The notes: a model not told the origin generated them from the letters alone. A stretch of 33,589 nucleotides of DNA from Flavobacterium sp. SCGC AAA160-P02 (GCA_000383355.1 KB911099.1:6071-39659), one strand, 5' to 3'; positions 14,305-23,035 are shown, numbered from the stretch's first letter. Translations and numbers: made by a program.

Positions 14305-16781
14305 AAAACAGTAATTAAAGAAAACGAGAAGTTTCTTCCAGGAGCAGATATTCCTGAGGCAAATTCCCTGAAATGTTGATCAAATAAATTACTAATCATT
14401 CCTTGTAGTTTCCAGTTCTTATTAAATGTAAAACTACTATTAAAGCCAAGTGTTACCCAACTTGGTGATCCATAATATTTAGCTACGTCTTCTACTGCAT
14501 TTTCATTAACAACAGGTGTTAAATCATGATTGTCTATTCCTTCTGTAAAATTAAAATCGGAGATATCTTTTTTGCTATTGAATCGAAAACTTGTTCCAAG
14601 TTGGAATTTTTTGTTGGTATAATTTATATCAAACTGTCCAAAAAATGGAGGAATTGAAGATAAAGGTTCTTCGGTATCATAGGTTCTTCCTTTAGTATAG
14701 GTTACAAATCCGTTGGTTGAAATATACTCTGATAATTTTCCTTGATAACTTGCAGTATATCCATATATATATGCATTCCCTCTATTCTGATTAGCAACTA
14801 TATTACCCATTTCATCATCAATTAATAACTGACCTTCATTTGTTGAAGTTCCATTCAAAGAAAAATCATCTCTTACAATATAGTGCTCTAATAATGTATA
14901 ATAGGTGTTAAATCCTATTCTAAATTTTCTGTTATTAAAATATTTTTGTACACCAATTTCTGCACTGTAAGCAAACTCTGGTTTTAAATAAATATTTGGA
15001 ACAGTTACATTTCCAGACTTCTCTCTAATTCTACCAACATCATCTATATTGGGAGATCTAAACCCTGAAGATAAAACAGTATTTAATTGTAAATTTTTGG
15101 TGGGTTTATAAACATAGCCTACTGTTGCAGTAAAGGCAGAATTATCTAATCTAATGGATGTTTCGGGCAAAATAATAATTGTTTGATCTATCCAGGAGGC
15201 ACTTAAATTAGTGCGCGTAAAACGAACCCCTGTGTTAAGGGTAGACTTGGTGTTTAAATCTTGCCTATACCCAAGGTATGCTGCTGAGCTTACATAACTA
15301 CTTCCACCATCTGGATAACGAGATTGGACTGTTAGATTATCTGAAAATCCAATAATATCATTTCCTGAAACAACTAAAGTTCTTCCATAAGCATCTGAGG
15401 AAACATCATTGTATAAAAATTCAAAACCATAGGTGAAAGCTTTGTTTTCATTTTTAGTTACAGGAACCATAAAATCTCCATTAAAACTAAAAACATCCAC
15501 ATTTTCTTCTCTGTATGATCTTTCTAAACTTTCTAATTTTCTTTGAATTCTAGATTCTTTGATATTTTGATATGCTAATGTAAATGTTCCTTTGTCTACC
15601 CAAGATTTTTCTGGGTTAATGTTTAATTGAGGAGAAATTAATAAGCGTTGCTGAGGGCCATAATACCATTCTGCAAATTTTAGCGTCTCTCCAGATTTCT
15701 CGTCTAATCTGTCAAATCTTGGAATATCTGAAGAAGTAGAGTATTGAAAATTAAGTTTTAAATCTGTTTTTTCAGATAATGGTATAAAGAACTTCTGTAA
15801 GAGATCTGTTTGGTTGTAACCTGTATTTCGTTGTATATTTTCATCTGGATTTACGGTTGCTGTAGCAGCATAAAAATTATTTGAGTTTTCTGAATATTCA
15901 AAAACTTTTCCCCAATCATTGAATCCATGAGAACGATTTTTCCCCATTTTTAAATCTCCAAAATCACTGTAAGAAACACTTGTAAATGATGCCCATTTTT
16001 TAGTGCCTATTTCTACTGATGCATTGTTTGTTATTTCATTATTGATAGAAGAATATCTGTTGAAAAAGCTAGTAGTGACCTTGGTGTTTTCAGCTATTTT
16101 TGGTGTTTTAGTATAATAATGAATAACACCACCTAAAGCATCTGATCCATAAATAACTGATGATGGACCAAAAACAATTTCTGTTTTATCTAATTGATTT
16201 GGAGCAACGGTAATGGCGTTTTGTAAATGACCTTTTCTATAAATAGCATTGTTCATTCTAACTCCGTCTATCACTAACAAAACTCTATTTGATTCCATCC
16301 CTCTAATAACAGGACTTCCACCTCCCATTTGAGATTTCTGAACCTTAATTCCAGGAATAGCAGCTAATAAATCTGCCGATGTTTGTGGAGATAATTTTTC
16401 AATATCTTTAGAAGTTAAGACAGCAACTCTTTCAGCAACTCTATTTGTTTTTGCATCTCCTTTAAATACAGACAAAACTACCTCATCTAATTGTTCAGAT
16501 TGTTTGGTTAAGTAGACCGTAAATTTTTCATTTTTTATAGTTCCTTTTTCAATACTTTTTAAGGCGTAAGAAATGTGAGAAAAAATCAAAATATCTTGGG
16601 CCTTTACAGGAGATATATCTACAATCCCTTTTGAATTGGTCGAAGAATTAAAATAGAGTTTTTCGGTAAAAACAGTAACATTATTAATGGGCTTTCCGGT
16701 TTCTTTATCCACTACTTTTACCTCTTGGGCAAAAGATAAAAATGGTATCAAAAAAAGTATAAAATATCCTATAGTTCTCAT
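14301..16781 (-). CDS. TonB-dependent outer-membrane receptor with carboxypeptidase-regulatory-like domain
   Basis: The 826-residue protein has a signal peptide (1-18, ending SFA) and a carboxypeptidase-regulatory-like beta domain (about 19-95) typical of Bacteroidota receptors. The plug domain follows (about 105-220), with GGGSPVIRGMESNRVLLVID and VFGPSSVIYGSDALGGVIHY. The rest is a beta-barrel ending in the aromatic C-terminus FSLITVF. The plug sequence is most like heme/hemoglobin or siderophore receptors as I remember them, so iron or heme uptake is a fair guess but not proven. Lack of a SusD partner argues against a glycan-uptake role. Its start overlaps the recO stop by 4 nt, placing it third after porZ-like and recO genes. 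Confidence 0.88.
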   Translation of the reverse strand: MRTIGYFILFLIPFLSFAQEVKVVDKETGKPINNVTVFTEKLYFNSSTNSKGIVDISPVKAQDILIFSHISYALKSIEKGTIKNEKFTVYLTKQSEQLDEVVLSVFKGDAKTNRVAERVAVLTSKDIEKLSPQTSADLLAAIPGIKVQKSQMGGGSPVIRGMESNRVLLVIDGVRMNNAIYRKGHLQNAITVAPNQLDKTEIVFGPSSVIYGSDALGGVIHYYTKTPKIAENTKVTTSFFNRYSSINNEITNNASVEIGTKKWASFTSVSYSDFGDLKMGKNRSHGFNDWGKVFEYSENSNNFYAATATVNPDENIQRNTGYNQTDLLQKFFIPLSEKTDLKLNFQYSTSSDIPRFDRLDEKSGETLKFAEWYYGPQQRLLISPQLNINPEKSWVDKGTFTLAYQNIKESRIQRKLESLERSYREENVDVFSFNGDFMVPVTKNENKAFTYGFEFLYNDVSSDAYGRTLVVSGNDIIGFSDNLTVQSRYPDGGSSYVSSAAYLGYRQDLNTKSTLNTGVRFTRTNLSASWIDQTIIILPETSIRLDNSAFTATVGYVYKPTKNLQLNTVLSSGFRSPNIDDVGRIREKSGNVTVPNIYLKPEFAYSAEIGVQKYFNNRKFRIGFNTYYTLLEHYIVRDDFSLNGTSTNEGQLLIDDEMGNIVANQNRGNAYIYGYTASYQGKLSEYISTNGFVTYTKGRTYDTEEPLSSIPPFFGQFDINYTNKKFQLGTSFRFNSKKDISDFNFTEGIDNHDLTPVVNENAVEDVAKYYGSPSWVTLGFNSSFTFNKNWKLQGMISNLFDQHFREFASGISAPGRNFSFSLITVF

Positions 16782-17503
16782 TTACTAAATACTGTTTCTA
16801 AAACCGCTAAAGATTTAGGGGTTCTAAATCCGCCCAAATGTAATTCAAAATATCGAATTAACGTCTGTAACAGCCTTTGTCTTTCGGTTTTTGAAAAGTT
16901 CATACATTCTATTGTATCAAAATTTATGCCTAACAGCTTTTTAAACTGATTTATTTCAGTTCCTTTAATAACTTCTTTGTCTTGAAGGTCATCAGTGAAA
17001 AAGCCTTCTCTTAAATGAAAGCCATTTTTGTTAGATTGAGAAACATCTGGGTAAAACCCTAAAAACTTAGTTAGGTTTAATAAAAATAATAGGTGAAAGT
17101 TTGATATTTGTTCATGAGAATCAAACCAAATAAGAGAACGTTCTAGATACTCATATAACAACGTATTATTCTCTTCTTCTTGAATTGCACTAGTTAATAT
17201 TTCTGATAAAAATAATACGATAGATTGTTTTACTACAGAAGTATGAATAGATTCATACACATGAATTACTTGTGCTTCTTTTAGTAATTGTAAGTTTCTT
17301 TTTTCTTGATGACTCGAAATAATTGAAAGCTGAGTTAAAGGCTGAAAGTAAGCAGTTCTTAGCTTCCCTTTTTTTGACTTTAAGATTCCTTTTAGCAAGT
17401 AAGAAACCAATCCAACTTCTTTGGTATACAGCCTTACAATTAAACTAGTATCACTGTATTTAATAGTACTAATAACAATTGCTTTCGTAGATATAATTGC
17501 CAT
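16778..17503 (-). CDS. recO: DNA repair protein RecO
   Basis: The 241-residue protein matches RecO, which loads RecA onto single-stranded DNA with RecR in the RecF recombination pathway. The N-terminal OB fold begins with STKAIVISTIKYSDTSLIVR and includes GLVSYLLKGILKSKKGKL, the usual conserved block. An all-helical C-terminal domain follows. The bacterial zinc-finger cysteines are absent, as in many Bacteroidota RecO proteins. It shares 1 nt with the porZ-like stop and overlaps the following receptor gene by 4 nt, so it is cotranscribed with both. Confidence 0.9.
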   Translation of the reverse strand: MAIISTKAIVISTIKYSDTSLIVRLYTKEVGLVSYLLKGILKSKKGKLRTAYFQPLTQLSIISSHQEKRNLQLLKEAQVIHVYESIHTSVVKQSIVLFLSEILTSAIQEEENNTLLYEYLERSLIWFDSHEQISNFHLLFLLNLTKFLGFYPDVSQSNKNGFHLREGFFTDDLQDKEVIKGTEINQFKKLLGINFDTIECMNFSKTERQRLLQTLIRYFELHLGGFRTPKSLAVLETVFSK

Positions 17504-19833
17504 TAATTAATGATTGCTATTTTTGTAGTAGATGTTTCGGTAGCATCCTCATTTGCTAGAAGAACTATATAGATTCCTGAAGCTACATAGTTTCCTGCCA
17601 GGTTTTTTTTATCCCAAATTACTTTTCCTCCCTGTAATTGTTCTCCTTCCACTACATTGGTCTCATACACTAAATTACCGGCAACATCTAAAATTTTTAC
17701 ATTGGTTCCTTTTGGTAAATTAGTGCCGTTTCTTCCATCTATAGTCACTGTATTGTGAAACTTTCTAACTGGATTTGGATATGCATACACTTCTCCTAAA
17801 GAATCTCCAAATGGAGCCACATTACTTTTGTAGGCAACAATTCCTTTATCAGTAGCAAAAAAAACTTTCCCAGTTTCTTTGTCTACTGCAATTTTCACAA
17901 TTCTATCTGATGGTATAGGAGAATTTAGCGTGCTAAAATTAGCAATAGTCGTTTGTCCGTTAGGATTGGTATAAGTAACACCTCCATTAGCTGTTCCAAA
18001 CCATTTATTATTAGCCCCATCTACAGCGATTGTATTTACAATTTCATCTCCTAATAATTTTCTGGGAGTTCCATCATCTAAAATAATAATAGGTTGCGCA
18101 TCTAATACATCGGCATCAAAAACACCTGAGGCATTATTAAACACGACCAAACCAGAAATAGTCCCAATCCAAATTCTATTATCAGCATCTGAAGCTAGAC
18201 TAAACACATTTAAATTTGGCAAACTACCCTGAGTTGCTGTAGTTGTTAATCCTCTAATTCTATTTCCATTTTCATTAAATGCTATAACTCCATCTCCCCG
18301 TGTACCAATCCAAATAGTATTATTTCTATCCGTTACTATTTCTGAAAGCCCAAATGATCCATTTGGTTTTCCTTCACTAATATCAAATTCTGACCAAGAT
18401 CCATTTGAGAGTTTTTTCAATTCATTGGAGACTCCAATATTGGTAAGCCATAAATTACCTCGAGAATCAAATGTAGATCCAGAGATTCTTATGGTAACAA
18501 TGTTAGGGTCTGTTGCTAGAATATCCTCTAAAGGACTATTTAAATTATTATAAAAATTAGTAACTTCATTATTTTCAACAACAAATAAGCCGCCCGTACT
18601 ATAAGTATCTATTTGATTTGTACTACCAAAACTACTAATATATACTTTATTTTCATTTGTTGGATCTAATGAAACATCAACAAATCCTGGAAAAGAATTT
18701 TCTGCTATATTTCCCTCTGTGTACCAATTTTCTCCATCATAAAAACTATACCCTAATTTTGGTTGAATAGGAGCCATATTTGGCGCGTATCCTCCATAAA
18801 CTGCCCATAAATGATTGTTTTTTGCAGTTATAGAAAAAACGTCATTTGACACGGGGCCTTCTGGATGAATTTCTAAAAAAACAGCATCTTGTAAAAATGT
18901 TGATGATAAAATCCCAAATTGCTTTGTGGCCAAAAGAAGCTGGTTGTTTTCTGCAAATGCAGTATTTAATGTATACTCAAAATCTGAATTAGCAGAAGCT
19001 TGAAAAATTTGAGTTAATTGAGTATCATATACAATTACAGAACTATCAAAAGCTACTGAAAGATTTGTTAAAGAACCCTTTAAGTCTGAAACTGTTAAAA
19101 AAAAATCTTTAATAAACTCAAGTTCATTCATTTCATTTACTTCATACAGTTGAGTATTTAATATGGTGTAAAGTTTATTATTAAAAACTGTAATATTTTT
19201 AAAATTATTATTTGCAGATGTTATTGTATTCCAGTTATTAAAATCAATTAAATTAGGATTAGCTGAATCTGCATAAAAGACACCATTTTCTGTAGCCGCA
19301 AAAATTCGATCGTTGAAAACTGTTATTTGATGAATATTAACATCTGTTGAGTTATTTCCAATAAAAAAAGTGTCTCCAAATTCTAATTCAGTAATGTCAT
19401 ATTCAACTATTGCAAAAGAAGTTGATAGATACAGCTTTCCTTGGTATTCAAAAATATCATTAATGCTTTTTTCACCAGTTTGGTTAAAGCTTACGATGTC
19501 TGCAGAAATAGTGATACTCCCATCAGAATCTACAACTTCAATTAACCCGTTTTCATAGCCAATAACTAATCTATTGGTTTCAATACTATAATGAATTGCA
19601 GAAGTAGTTTCGCCAGACAATCCTTGAACTGAAGATAGTTTTTCTATTTCTTGAGTTGTATCATCGTATGTAAATATTGCATTGTCAGATAAGGCATACA
19701 GCATGTTGTCTACTTTCACAAAATCTTTCACATTATTGTATGAAAAAAAATCTTCCCAAGAATCACTATAATCTATTTGAGCAGACACAAATGAAGTTGA
19801 AAAAATGAAGAAGAATAAGAGTCTTTTGAACAT
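17503..19833 (-). CDS. porZ: PorZ-like type IX secretion beta-propeller protein with C-terminal sorting domain
   Basis: The 776-residue protein has a signal peptide (1-18, FVSAQ) and begins with YSDSWEDFFSYNNVKDFVK, as flavobacterial PorZ homologues do. Repeated propeller blades of the two-component-regulator type follow, for example SRGNLWLTNIG, RNNTIWIGTRGDGV, DNRIWIGTISGLV and ANNKWFGTANGGV. The last ~85 residues are a type A type-IX sorting domain: YAYPNPV, VKILDVAGNLVYE, and WDKKNLAGNYVASGIYIV. In Porphyromonas gingivalis PorZ (similar length) sits on the cell surface and helps the PorU sortase attach cargo to anionic LPS. A generic secreted propeller protein is the alternative. A -7 box lies close upstream of the ATG. 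Confidence 0.75.
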   Translation of the reverse strand: MFKRLLFFFIFSTSFVSAQIDYSDSWEDFFSYNNVKDFVKVDNMLYALSDNAIFTYDDTTQEIEKLSSVQGLSGETTSAIHYSIETNRLVIGYENGLIEVVDSDGSITISADIVSFNQTGEKSINDIFEYQGKLYLSTSFAIVEYDITELEFGDTFFIGNNSTDVNIHQITVFNDRIFAATENGVFYADSANPNLIDFNNWNTITSANNNFKNITVFNNKLYTILNTQLYEVNEMNELEFIKDFFLTVSDLKGSLTNLSVAFDSSVIVYDTQLTQIFQASANSDFEYTLNTAFAENNQLLLATKQFGILSSTFLQDAVFLEIHPEGPVSNDVFSITAKNNHLWAVYGGYAPNMAPIQPKLGYSFYDGENWYTEGNIAENSFPGFVDVSLDPTNENKVYISSFGSTNQIDTYSTGGLFVVENNEVTNFYNNLNSPLEDILATDPNIVTIRISGSTFDSRGNLWLTNIGVSNELKKLSNGSWSEFDISEGKPNGSFGLSEIVTDRNNTIWIGTRGDGVIAFNENGNRIRGLTTTATQGSLPNLNVFSLASDADNRIWIGTISGLVVFNNASGVFDADVLDAQPIIILDDGTPRKLLGDEIVNTIAVDGANNKWFGTANGGVTYTNPNGQTTIANFSTLNSPIPSDRIVKIAVDKETGKVFFATDKGIVAYKSNVAPFGDSLGEVYAYPNPVRKFHNTVTIDGRNGTNLPKGTNVKILDVAGNLVYETNVVEGEQLQGGKVIWDKKNLAGNYVASGIYIVLLANEDATETSTTKIAIIN

Positions 19834-19849
19834 GAAAGGAAATTGATAC

Positions 19850-19857
19850 CAAATATA
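19850..19857 (-). promoter_or_regulatory. Candidate -7 promoter box for porZ-recO-receptor operon
   Basis: On the minus strand 19857-19850 reads TATATTTG, an exact TAnnTTTG match. The start of transcription would fall near 19843, about 10 nt before the ATG at 19833. Only a weak -33 element (TTA at 17 nt) is seen. Confidence 0.5.
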
Positions 19858-19912
19858 TTTATTTCTTCTAACAATAACGATAAATCAAGTACATTAGTAC
19901 AAACATTCAAAA

Positions 19913-20386
19913 ATGAATCTAGAAATAGAAAGAAAATTTTTAATAAAAAATACGGAGTTTAAAAAAGCCTGTTTTAAAAAAAAGCATATTATTCAAGGTT
20001 TTTTAAACTCCAATAAAAATAGGGTTGTTAGAGTACGAATTATTGATAATAGCGCATTCTTAACTATTAAAGGTATTTCTGATAAAAGCGGAACAACAAG
20101 ATTTGAATGGGAAAAAGAGATTGCACTAGAAGAAGCTAAAGCATTATTAATTCTCTGTGAAAAAGAGATTATTGAGAAAAATAGATATTATCATACATTA
20201 GGAAAACATATTATTGAAATAGATGAATTTTTAGGAAAAAACAAAGGATTACTAATTGCTGAAATAGAATTAAAAAGCAAAAACGAATCATTTTTAAAGC
20301 CTGATTATCTTGGAGTTGAAGTTACAAATGAAGAAAAGTACTATAATTCTAGTTTAAGTAAAAATCCGTTTAAAAATTGGTCATAA
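19913..20386 (+). CDS. CYTH domain protein (triphosphate tunnel metalloenzyme family)
   Basis: The 157-residue protein starts MNLEIERKFLI, containing the ExExK motif (E4-E6-K8) that defines the CYTH/triphosphate tunnel fold. Alternating charged residues continue in the fold's strands: VVRVRI, FLTIKG, RFEWEKEI, KNRYYH, IIEIDEF and IAEIELK. Bacterial members of about this length are often inorganic triphosphatases or thiamine-triphosphatase-like enzymes, and some are class IV adenylate cyclases; the sequence alone does not say which. It stands alone, divergent from the porZ-like operon with 79 nt between starts. The hairpin right after its stop has its T-run on the opposite strand, so it is not an obvious terminator for this gene. 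Confidence 0.85.
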   Translation: MNLEIERKFLIKNTEFKKACFKKKHIIQGFLNSNKNRVVRVRIIDNSAFLTIKGISDKSGTTRFEWEKEIALEEAKALLILCEKEIIEKNRYYHTLGKHIIEIDEFLGKNKGLLIAEIELKSKNESFLKPDYLGVEVTNEEKYYNSSLSKNPFKNWS

Positions 20387-20413
20387 AAAAACCTCGAACT
20401 TTGCAGTTCGAGG
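20385..20413 (-). terminator. Strong rho-independent terminator (end of the candidate small RNA)
   Basis: CCTCGAACT (20392-20400) pairs perfectly with AGTTCGAGG (20405-20413) around a 4-nt loop. On the minus strand the hairpin is followed by TTTTTTT (20391-20385). On the plus strand it is followed by AAATTT, so it mainly serves minus-strand transcripts. Confidence 0.8.
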
Positions 20414-20494
20414 AAATTTAATAAATCTACCCCCTAAAATAAGATTTATTTACCTAAAGTTAACGTTGCTTTAACACAACATATCGTTCTAGGA
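20385..20494 (-). ncRNA. Candidate small RNA (~110 nt)
   Basis: A short minus-strand transcription unit is suggested between the CYTH and TrhA genes. A perfect -7 box lies at 20507-20500, so the RNA would start near 20494. Next come a GTTG/CAAC stem, then a 9-bp stem (20420-20428 with 20442-20450) whose 13-nt loop shows GGGGG on this strand. The unit ends at a perfect 9-bp intrinsic terminator (20392-20413) followed by seven T. Upstream trhA already has its own terminator at 20552-20577, so the second one needs another transcript to serve. I found no ORF longer than a few codons in it. It could belong to a known Bacteroidota RNA family; I cannot check. Confidence 0.4.
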
Positions 20495-20499
20495 CTCTA

Positions 20500-20507
20500 C
20501 AAATATA
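20500..20507 (-). promoter_or_regulatory. Candidate -7 promoter box of the small RNA
   Basis: On the minus strand 20507-20500 reads TATATTTG, an exact TAnnTTTG match placed 27 nt or more downstream of the trhA terminator. No TTG is found 17-23 nt further upstream, which weakens the call. Confidence 0.4.
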
Positions 20508-20551
20508 ACTTTTATTTATTGATAAATAAGAATTTTCTATATAAAAATAAG

Positions 20552-20577
20552 AAAAATGAGTATTTATACTCATTTTT
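20552..20577 (-). terminator. Rho-independent terminator downstream of trhA-like gene
   Basis: AAAAATGAGTA (20552-20562) and TACTCATTTTT (20567-20577) form a perfect 11-bp stem with a TTTA loop, beginning 6 nt after the trhA-like stop. A and T runs flank both sides, so it could work in both directions. Confidence 0.75.
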
Positions 20578-20583
20578 TGACAA

Positions 20584-21225
20584 TTACATATAAAAATAGA
20601 TGCTGAAAAAATGACATAAACTTCCCAACACCACAAATACATGAAAGATAGCATGGTTGTATTTAACTTTTTTTATGGAATATAGCAAAGCTCCTATAGT
20701 ATAAAAAACACCTCCTGCAAATAATAATTTTAATCCTTCTAGTGAGAAACTATCTATCAGAGGCTTTATAACTAAGATAATTTGCCATCCCATTAAAACA
20801 TACATCATTGTAGAAAGTTTGTCAAACCTTCCAGTATAAAAAAGTTTCAAAACAATTCCTATCATTGCAAAAACCCAGGTAAACCCAAAAATAAACCAAC
20901 CTAATGCTCCTTCTAATGTAATAAGTGTATATGGTGTATAAGTTCCCGCAATTAAAACGTAAATAGCCGTATGATCAAAAATATTTAATTTCCTCCTTAA
21001 TTTAGGGTCTTTAGAAGCATGGTAAAAAGTTGATGCAGCGTATAATATAAGTAAACTTGCTCCATAAATAATAATACTCATTGGTTTCCAAAATCCATCA
21101 TAATGAAATGATTTTACAACTAAAAAAGGCAACCCAATGATGCTTAATAAAAGCCCAAAAGCATGCGTTAGTACGTTTAATTTTTCTTCACTTTTAGAAT
21201 ATTGAGGGTTTATTTCTTCTTTCAT
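20584..21225 (-). CDS. trhA: Hemolysin III / TrhA family membrane protein (PAQR superfamily)
   Basis: The 213-residue protein has seven hydrophobic segments and the metal-site pattern of the PAQR/hemolysin III family: ASTFYHAS in helix 2, FDHTAIYVLIAGTYTP in helix 3, and KYNHAIFHVFVVLGSLCHF near the C-terminus, whose His residues should bind zinc together with the earlier one. In E. coli TrhA influences membrane energetics and lipid homeostasis; the name hemolysin is historical. Its start overlaps the plsC-like stop by 4 nt, so the two are translationally coupled, and a terminator hairpin follows it directly. A link to membrane-lipid homeostasis with PlsC is reasonable inference. Confidence 0.9.
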   Translation of the reverse strand: MKEEINPQYSKSEEKLNVLTHAFGLLLSIIGLPFLVVKSFHYDGFWKPMSIIIYGASLLILYAASTFYHASKDPKLRRKLNIFDHTAIYVLIAGTYTPYTLITLEGALGWFIFGFTWVFAMIGIVLKLFYTGRFDKLSTMMYVLMGWQIILVIKPLIDSFSLEGLKLLFAGGVFYTIGALLYSIKKVKYNHAIFHVFVVLGSLCHFFSIYFYM

Positions 21226-21986
21226 TTAGTTATGTTAGTGTCTTTCATATACAACAAATCAGATGTTAACTCATTGTATAAAACTTGAAATGTTTGTTCT
21301 TTTAGTTTTTCAGTATCTTCAAATTGTAATCCTTTTGTAGCTATAAATTGATGCTGACGAATTCTGAAAGTTCCTATTCCTCCTTTTAAAAAATCCCAAG
21401 AAAATAATCTTTTACAATCATAATATGTTTGAGGCACTATTGGAATTTGATGTTGTATGGCCAAACTAAATGCCCCATTTTTAAATGGTGCTAGAATAAC
21501 ATCTTCTGTTGGAACTAAACCTTCAGGGAAAATTCCAATACTAGTTCCACCTTGAAGTCTCTTTTTTGCCATTGCAAAGACTCTTTTTCTGCTTTCTGGG
21601 TTACTTCTATCTACCATAATTACAGCGCGCTTATAGAAGAATCCAAAAATAGGAATTTTCACTAATTCCTTTTTTCCAACAAATACAATTGGGTTTTTGC
21701 TTAAAACTATCAAAACAAAAGGATCCATTAATGAGGCATGATTGGGGCAAAACATATAACTCTTCTCTCTATCTAGAACCTCATCTATTTGTTTATCAAT
21801 TCTAAAACCCATTCCGTATACCAAGACATGGGCCCATCCTCGGATCAATTTCCAAAAAGCTGGATAGTAACTCTCTTTTATTGTTAAAACAAATAAAAAG
21901 GGTGCCATTAATAAAATGGTACAAATTATTAAAATGTAAAACCAGAGCCTCCAAATTAGTAAAAAAGGTATTTTTAATAAATTCAT
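21222..21986 (-). CDS. plsC: 1-acyl-sn-glycerol-3-phosphate acyltransferase (PlsC family)
   Basis: The 254-residue protein has an N-terminal membrane region (about 5-37) and the acyltransferase motifs in order: NHASLMDP (H83-x4-D88, catalytic), VGKKELVKIPIFGF, then FPEG with the phosphate-binding region, and VPQTYY. These mark the family that acylates lysophosphatidic acid to phosphatidic acid at the inner membrane. Bacteroidota carry several paralogues, so an aminolipid acyltransferase role is also possible. It is followed by trhA with a 4-nt overlap and is divergent from trpS; 80 nt separate the starts and hold back-to-back promoter boxes. Confidence 0.88.
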   Translation of the reverse strand: MNLLKIPFLLIWRLWFYILIICTILLMAPFLFVLTIKESYYPAFWKLIRGWAHVLVYGMGFRIDKQIDEVLDREKSYMFCPNHASLMDPFVLIVLSKNPIVFVGKKELVKIPIFGFFYKRAVIMVDRSNPESRKRVFAMAKKRLQGGTSIGIFPEGLVPTEDVILAPFKNGAFSLAIQHQIPIVPQTYYDCKRLFSWDFLKGGIGTFRIRQHQFIATKGLQFEDTEKLKEQTFQVLYNELTSDLLYMKDTNITK

Positions 21987-22013
21987 GATAACGAATGTAG
22001 TAATATTCTTTTG

Positions 22014-22047
22014 TTTGATTCAGTTTATATTGAAAACTGTATTTTTG
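22014..22047 (+). promoter_or_regulatory. Promoter of trpS (TTTG-N22-TATTTTTG)
   Basis: TATTTTTG (22040-22047) is an exact match to TAnnTTTG, and TTTG (22014-22017) lies 22 nt upstream, within the 17-23 nt range I recall for Flavobacterium promoters. Transcription would start near 22054, about 13 nt before the trpS ATG. Confidence 0.6.
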
Positions 22048-22053
22048 TTTTAA

Positions 22054-22061
22054 CAAATTTA
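22054..22061 (-). promoter_or_regulatory. Candidate -7 promoter box for plsC-trhA
   Basis: On the minus strand 22061-22054 reads TAAATTTG, an exact TAnnTTTG match, with CTG 21 nt upstream inside the trpS coding start. It gives a 5' leader of about 60 nt for plsC and lies within 7 nt of the opposite-strand trpS -7 box. Confidence 0.45.
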
Positions 22062-22066
22062 GAACA

Positions 22067-23035
22067 ATGTCTAGAATATTAACAGGTGTTCAAAGTACAG
22101 GAACACCTCATTTAGGAAACCTTTTAGGGGCTATTTTACCAGCGGTAGAGATGTCTAATAAGCCAGAAAATGATGCATTTTTATTTATTGCTGACATGCA
22201 TTCTCTTACCCAAATTAAAGATGGAAATGAATTAAGAGAAAACACCTATAGTACAGCAGCAACTTGGCTAGCTTGTGGGCTTAATATTAATAAAACAGTA
22301 TTTTACAGACAGAGTGATGTGCCAGAAGTAACCGAACTTACATGGTACTTAAGTTGTTTTTTTCCTTATCAAAGATTAACCTTAGCACATAGTTTTAAAG
22401 ACAAAGCAGATAGACTGGCTGATGTAAATTCTGGGCTATTTACATATCCAATGTTAATGGCTGCAGATATTTTATTGTATGATGCAGAAATTGTGCCTGT
22501 AGGAAAAGATCAGCTTCAACATTTAGAGATGTCTAGAGATGTAGCCAACCGATTTAATACTGTTGTGGGCGAAACTTTAATACCACCAAAAGCAAAAATT
22601 CAAGAAGAAACAAAATTAGTTCCTGGAACTGATGGTGAGAAAATGAGTAAATCTAGAAACAACATCATAAATATCTTCTTATCCGATAAAAAATTAAGAA
22701 AACAAGTGATGTCTATAAAAACAGACAGTAAGTCTCTTGAAGACTCCAAAAACCCCGATACTGACACTATCTTTGCACTGTATAAATTAATCGCTTCTAA
22801 AAGCGAAATAGCAGAAATGAGAATTAAATATGAAGGAGGGAACTATGGGTATGGGCATGCAAAGCAAGAATTATATGAGCTTATTATAGATAAGTATGCC
22901 ATTATTAGAGAACGCTATTCTTATTTTATGGAAAATAAAAATGAAATTGATAAAGCTCTCGAAATTGGAGCACTAAAAGCAAGAAAAGTTGCCGGTAATG
23001 TTTTAAAAAGAGTCCGAACAAAAATAGGATACTAA
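22067..23035 (+). CDS. trpS: Tryptophan--tRNA ligase
   Basis: The 322-residue class I aminoacyl-tRNA synthetase charges tRNA-Trp. It begins with SRILTGVQSTGTPHLGNLLG, where TPHLGN (13-18) is the HIGH-type ATP-binding motif, and shows FIADMHSLTQ for tryptophan binding, VPVGKDQLQHLE, and GEKMSKSRNN with KMSKS at 192-196. Length is normal for bacterial TrpS. It stands alone on the plus strand with its own promoter and is closed by a strong terminator that begins at the last base of the stop codon. Confidence 0.97.
   Translation: MSRILTGVQSTGTPHLGNLLGAILPAVEMSNKPENDAFLFIADMHSLTQIKDGNELRENTYSTAATWLACGLNINKTVFYRQSDVPEVTELTWYLSCFFPYQRLTLAHSFKDKADRLADVNSGLFTYPMLMAADILLYDAEIVPVGKDQLQHLEMSRDVANRFNTVVGETLIPPKAKIQEETKLVPGTDGEKMSKSRNNIINIFLSDKKLRKQVMSIKTDSKSLEDSKNPDTDTIFALYKLIASKSEIAEMRIKYEGGNYGYGHAKQELYELIIDKYAIIRERYSYFMENKNEIDKALEIGALKARKVAGNVLKRVRTKIGY

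Noticed and set aside
20392..20413. Hairpin as terminator of the CYTH gene
   Set aside because: On the plus strand it is followed by AAATTT, not a T-run; the T7 run is on the minus strand.
20460..20654. 64-aa minus-strand ORF overlapping the trhA 3' end
   Set aside because: It runs out of frame across the conserved C-terminus of TrhA, its terminator and the small-RNA region; composition looks like noise.
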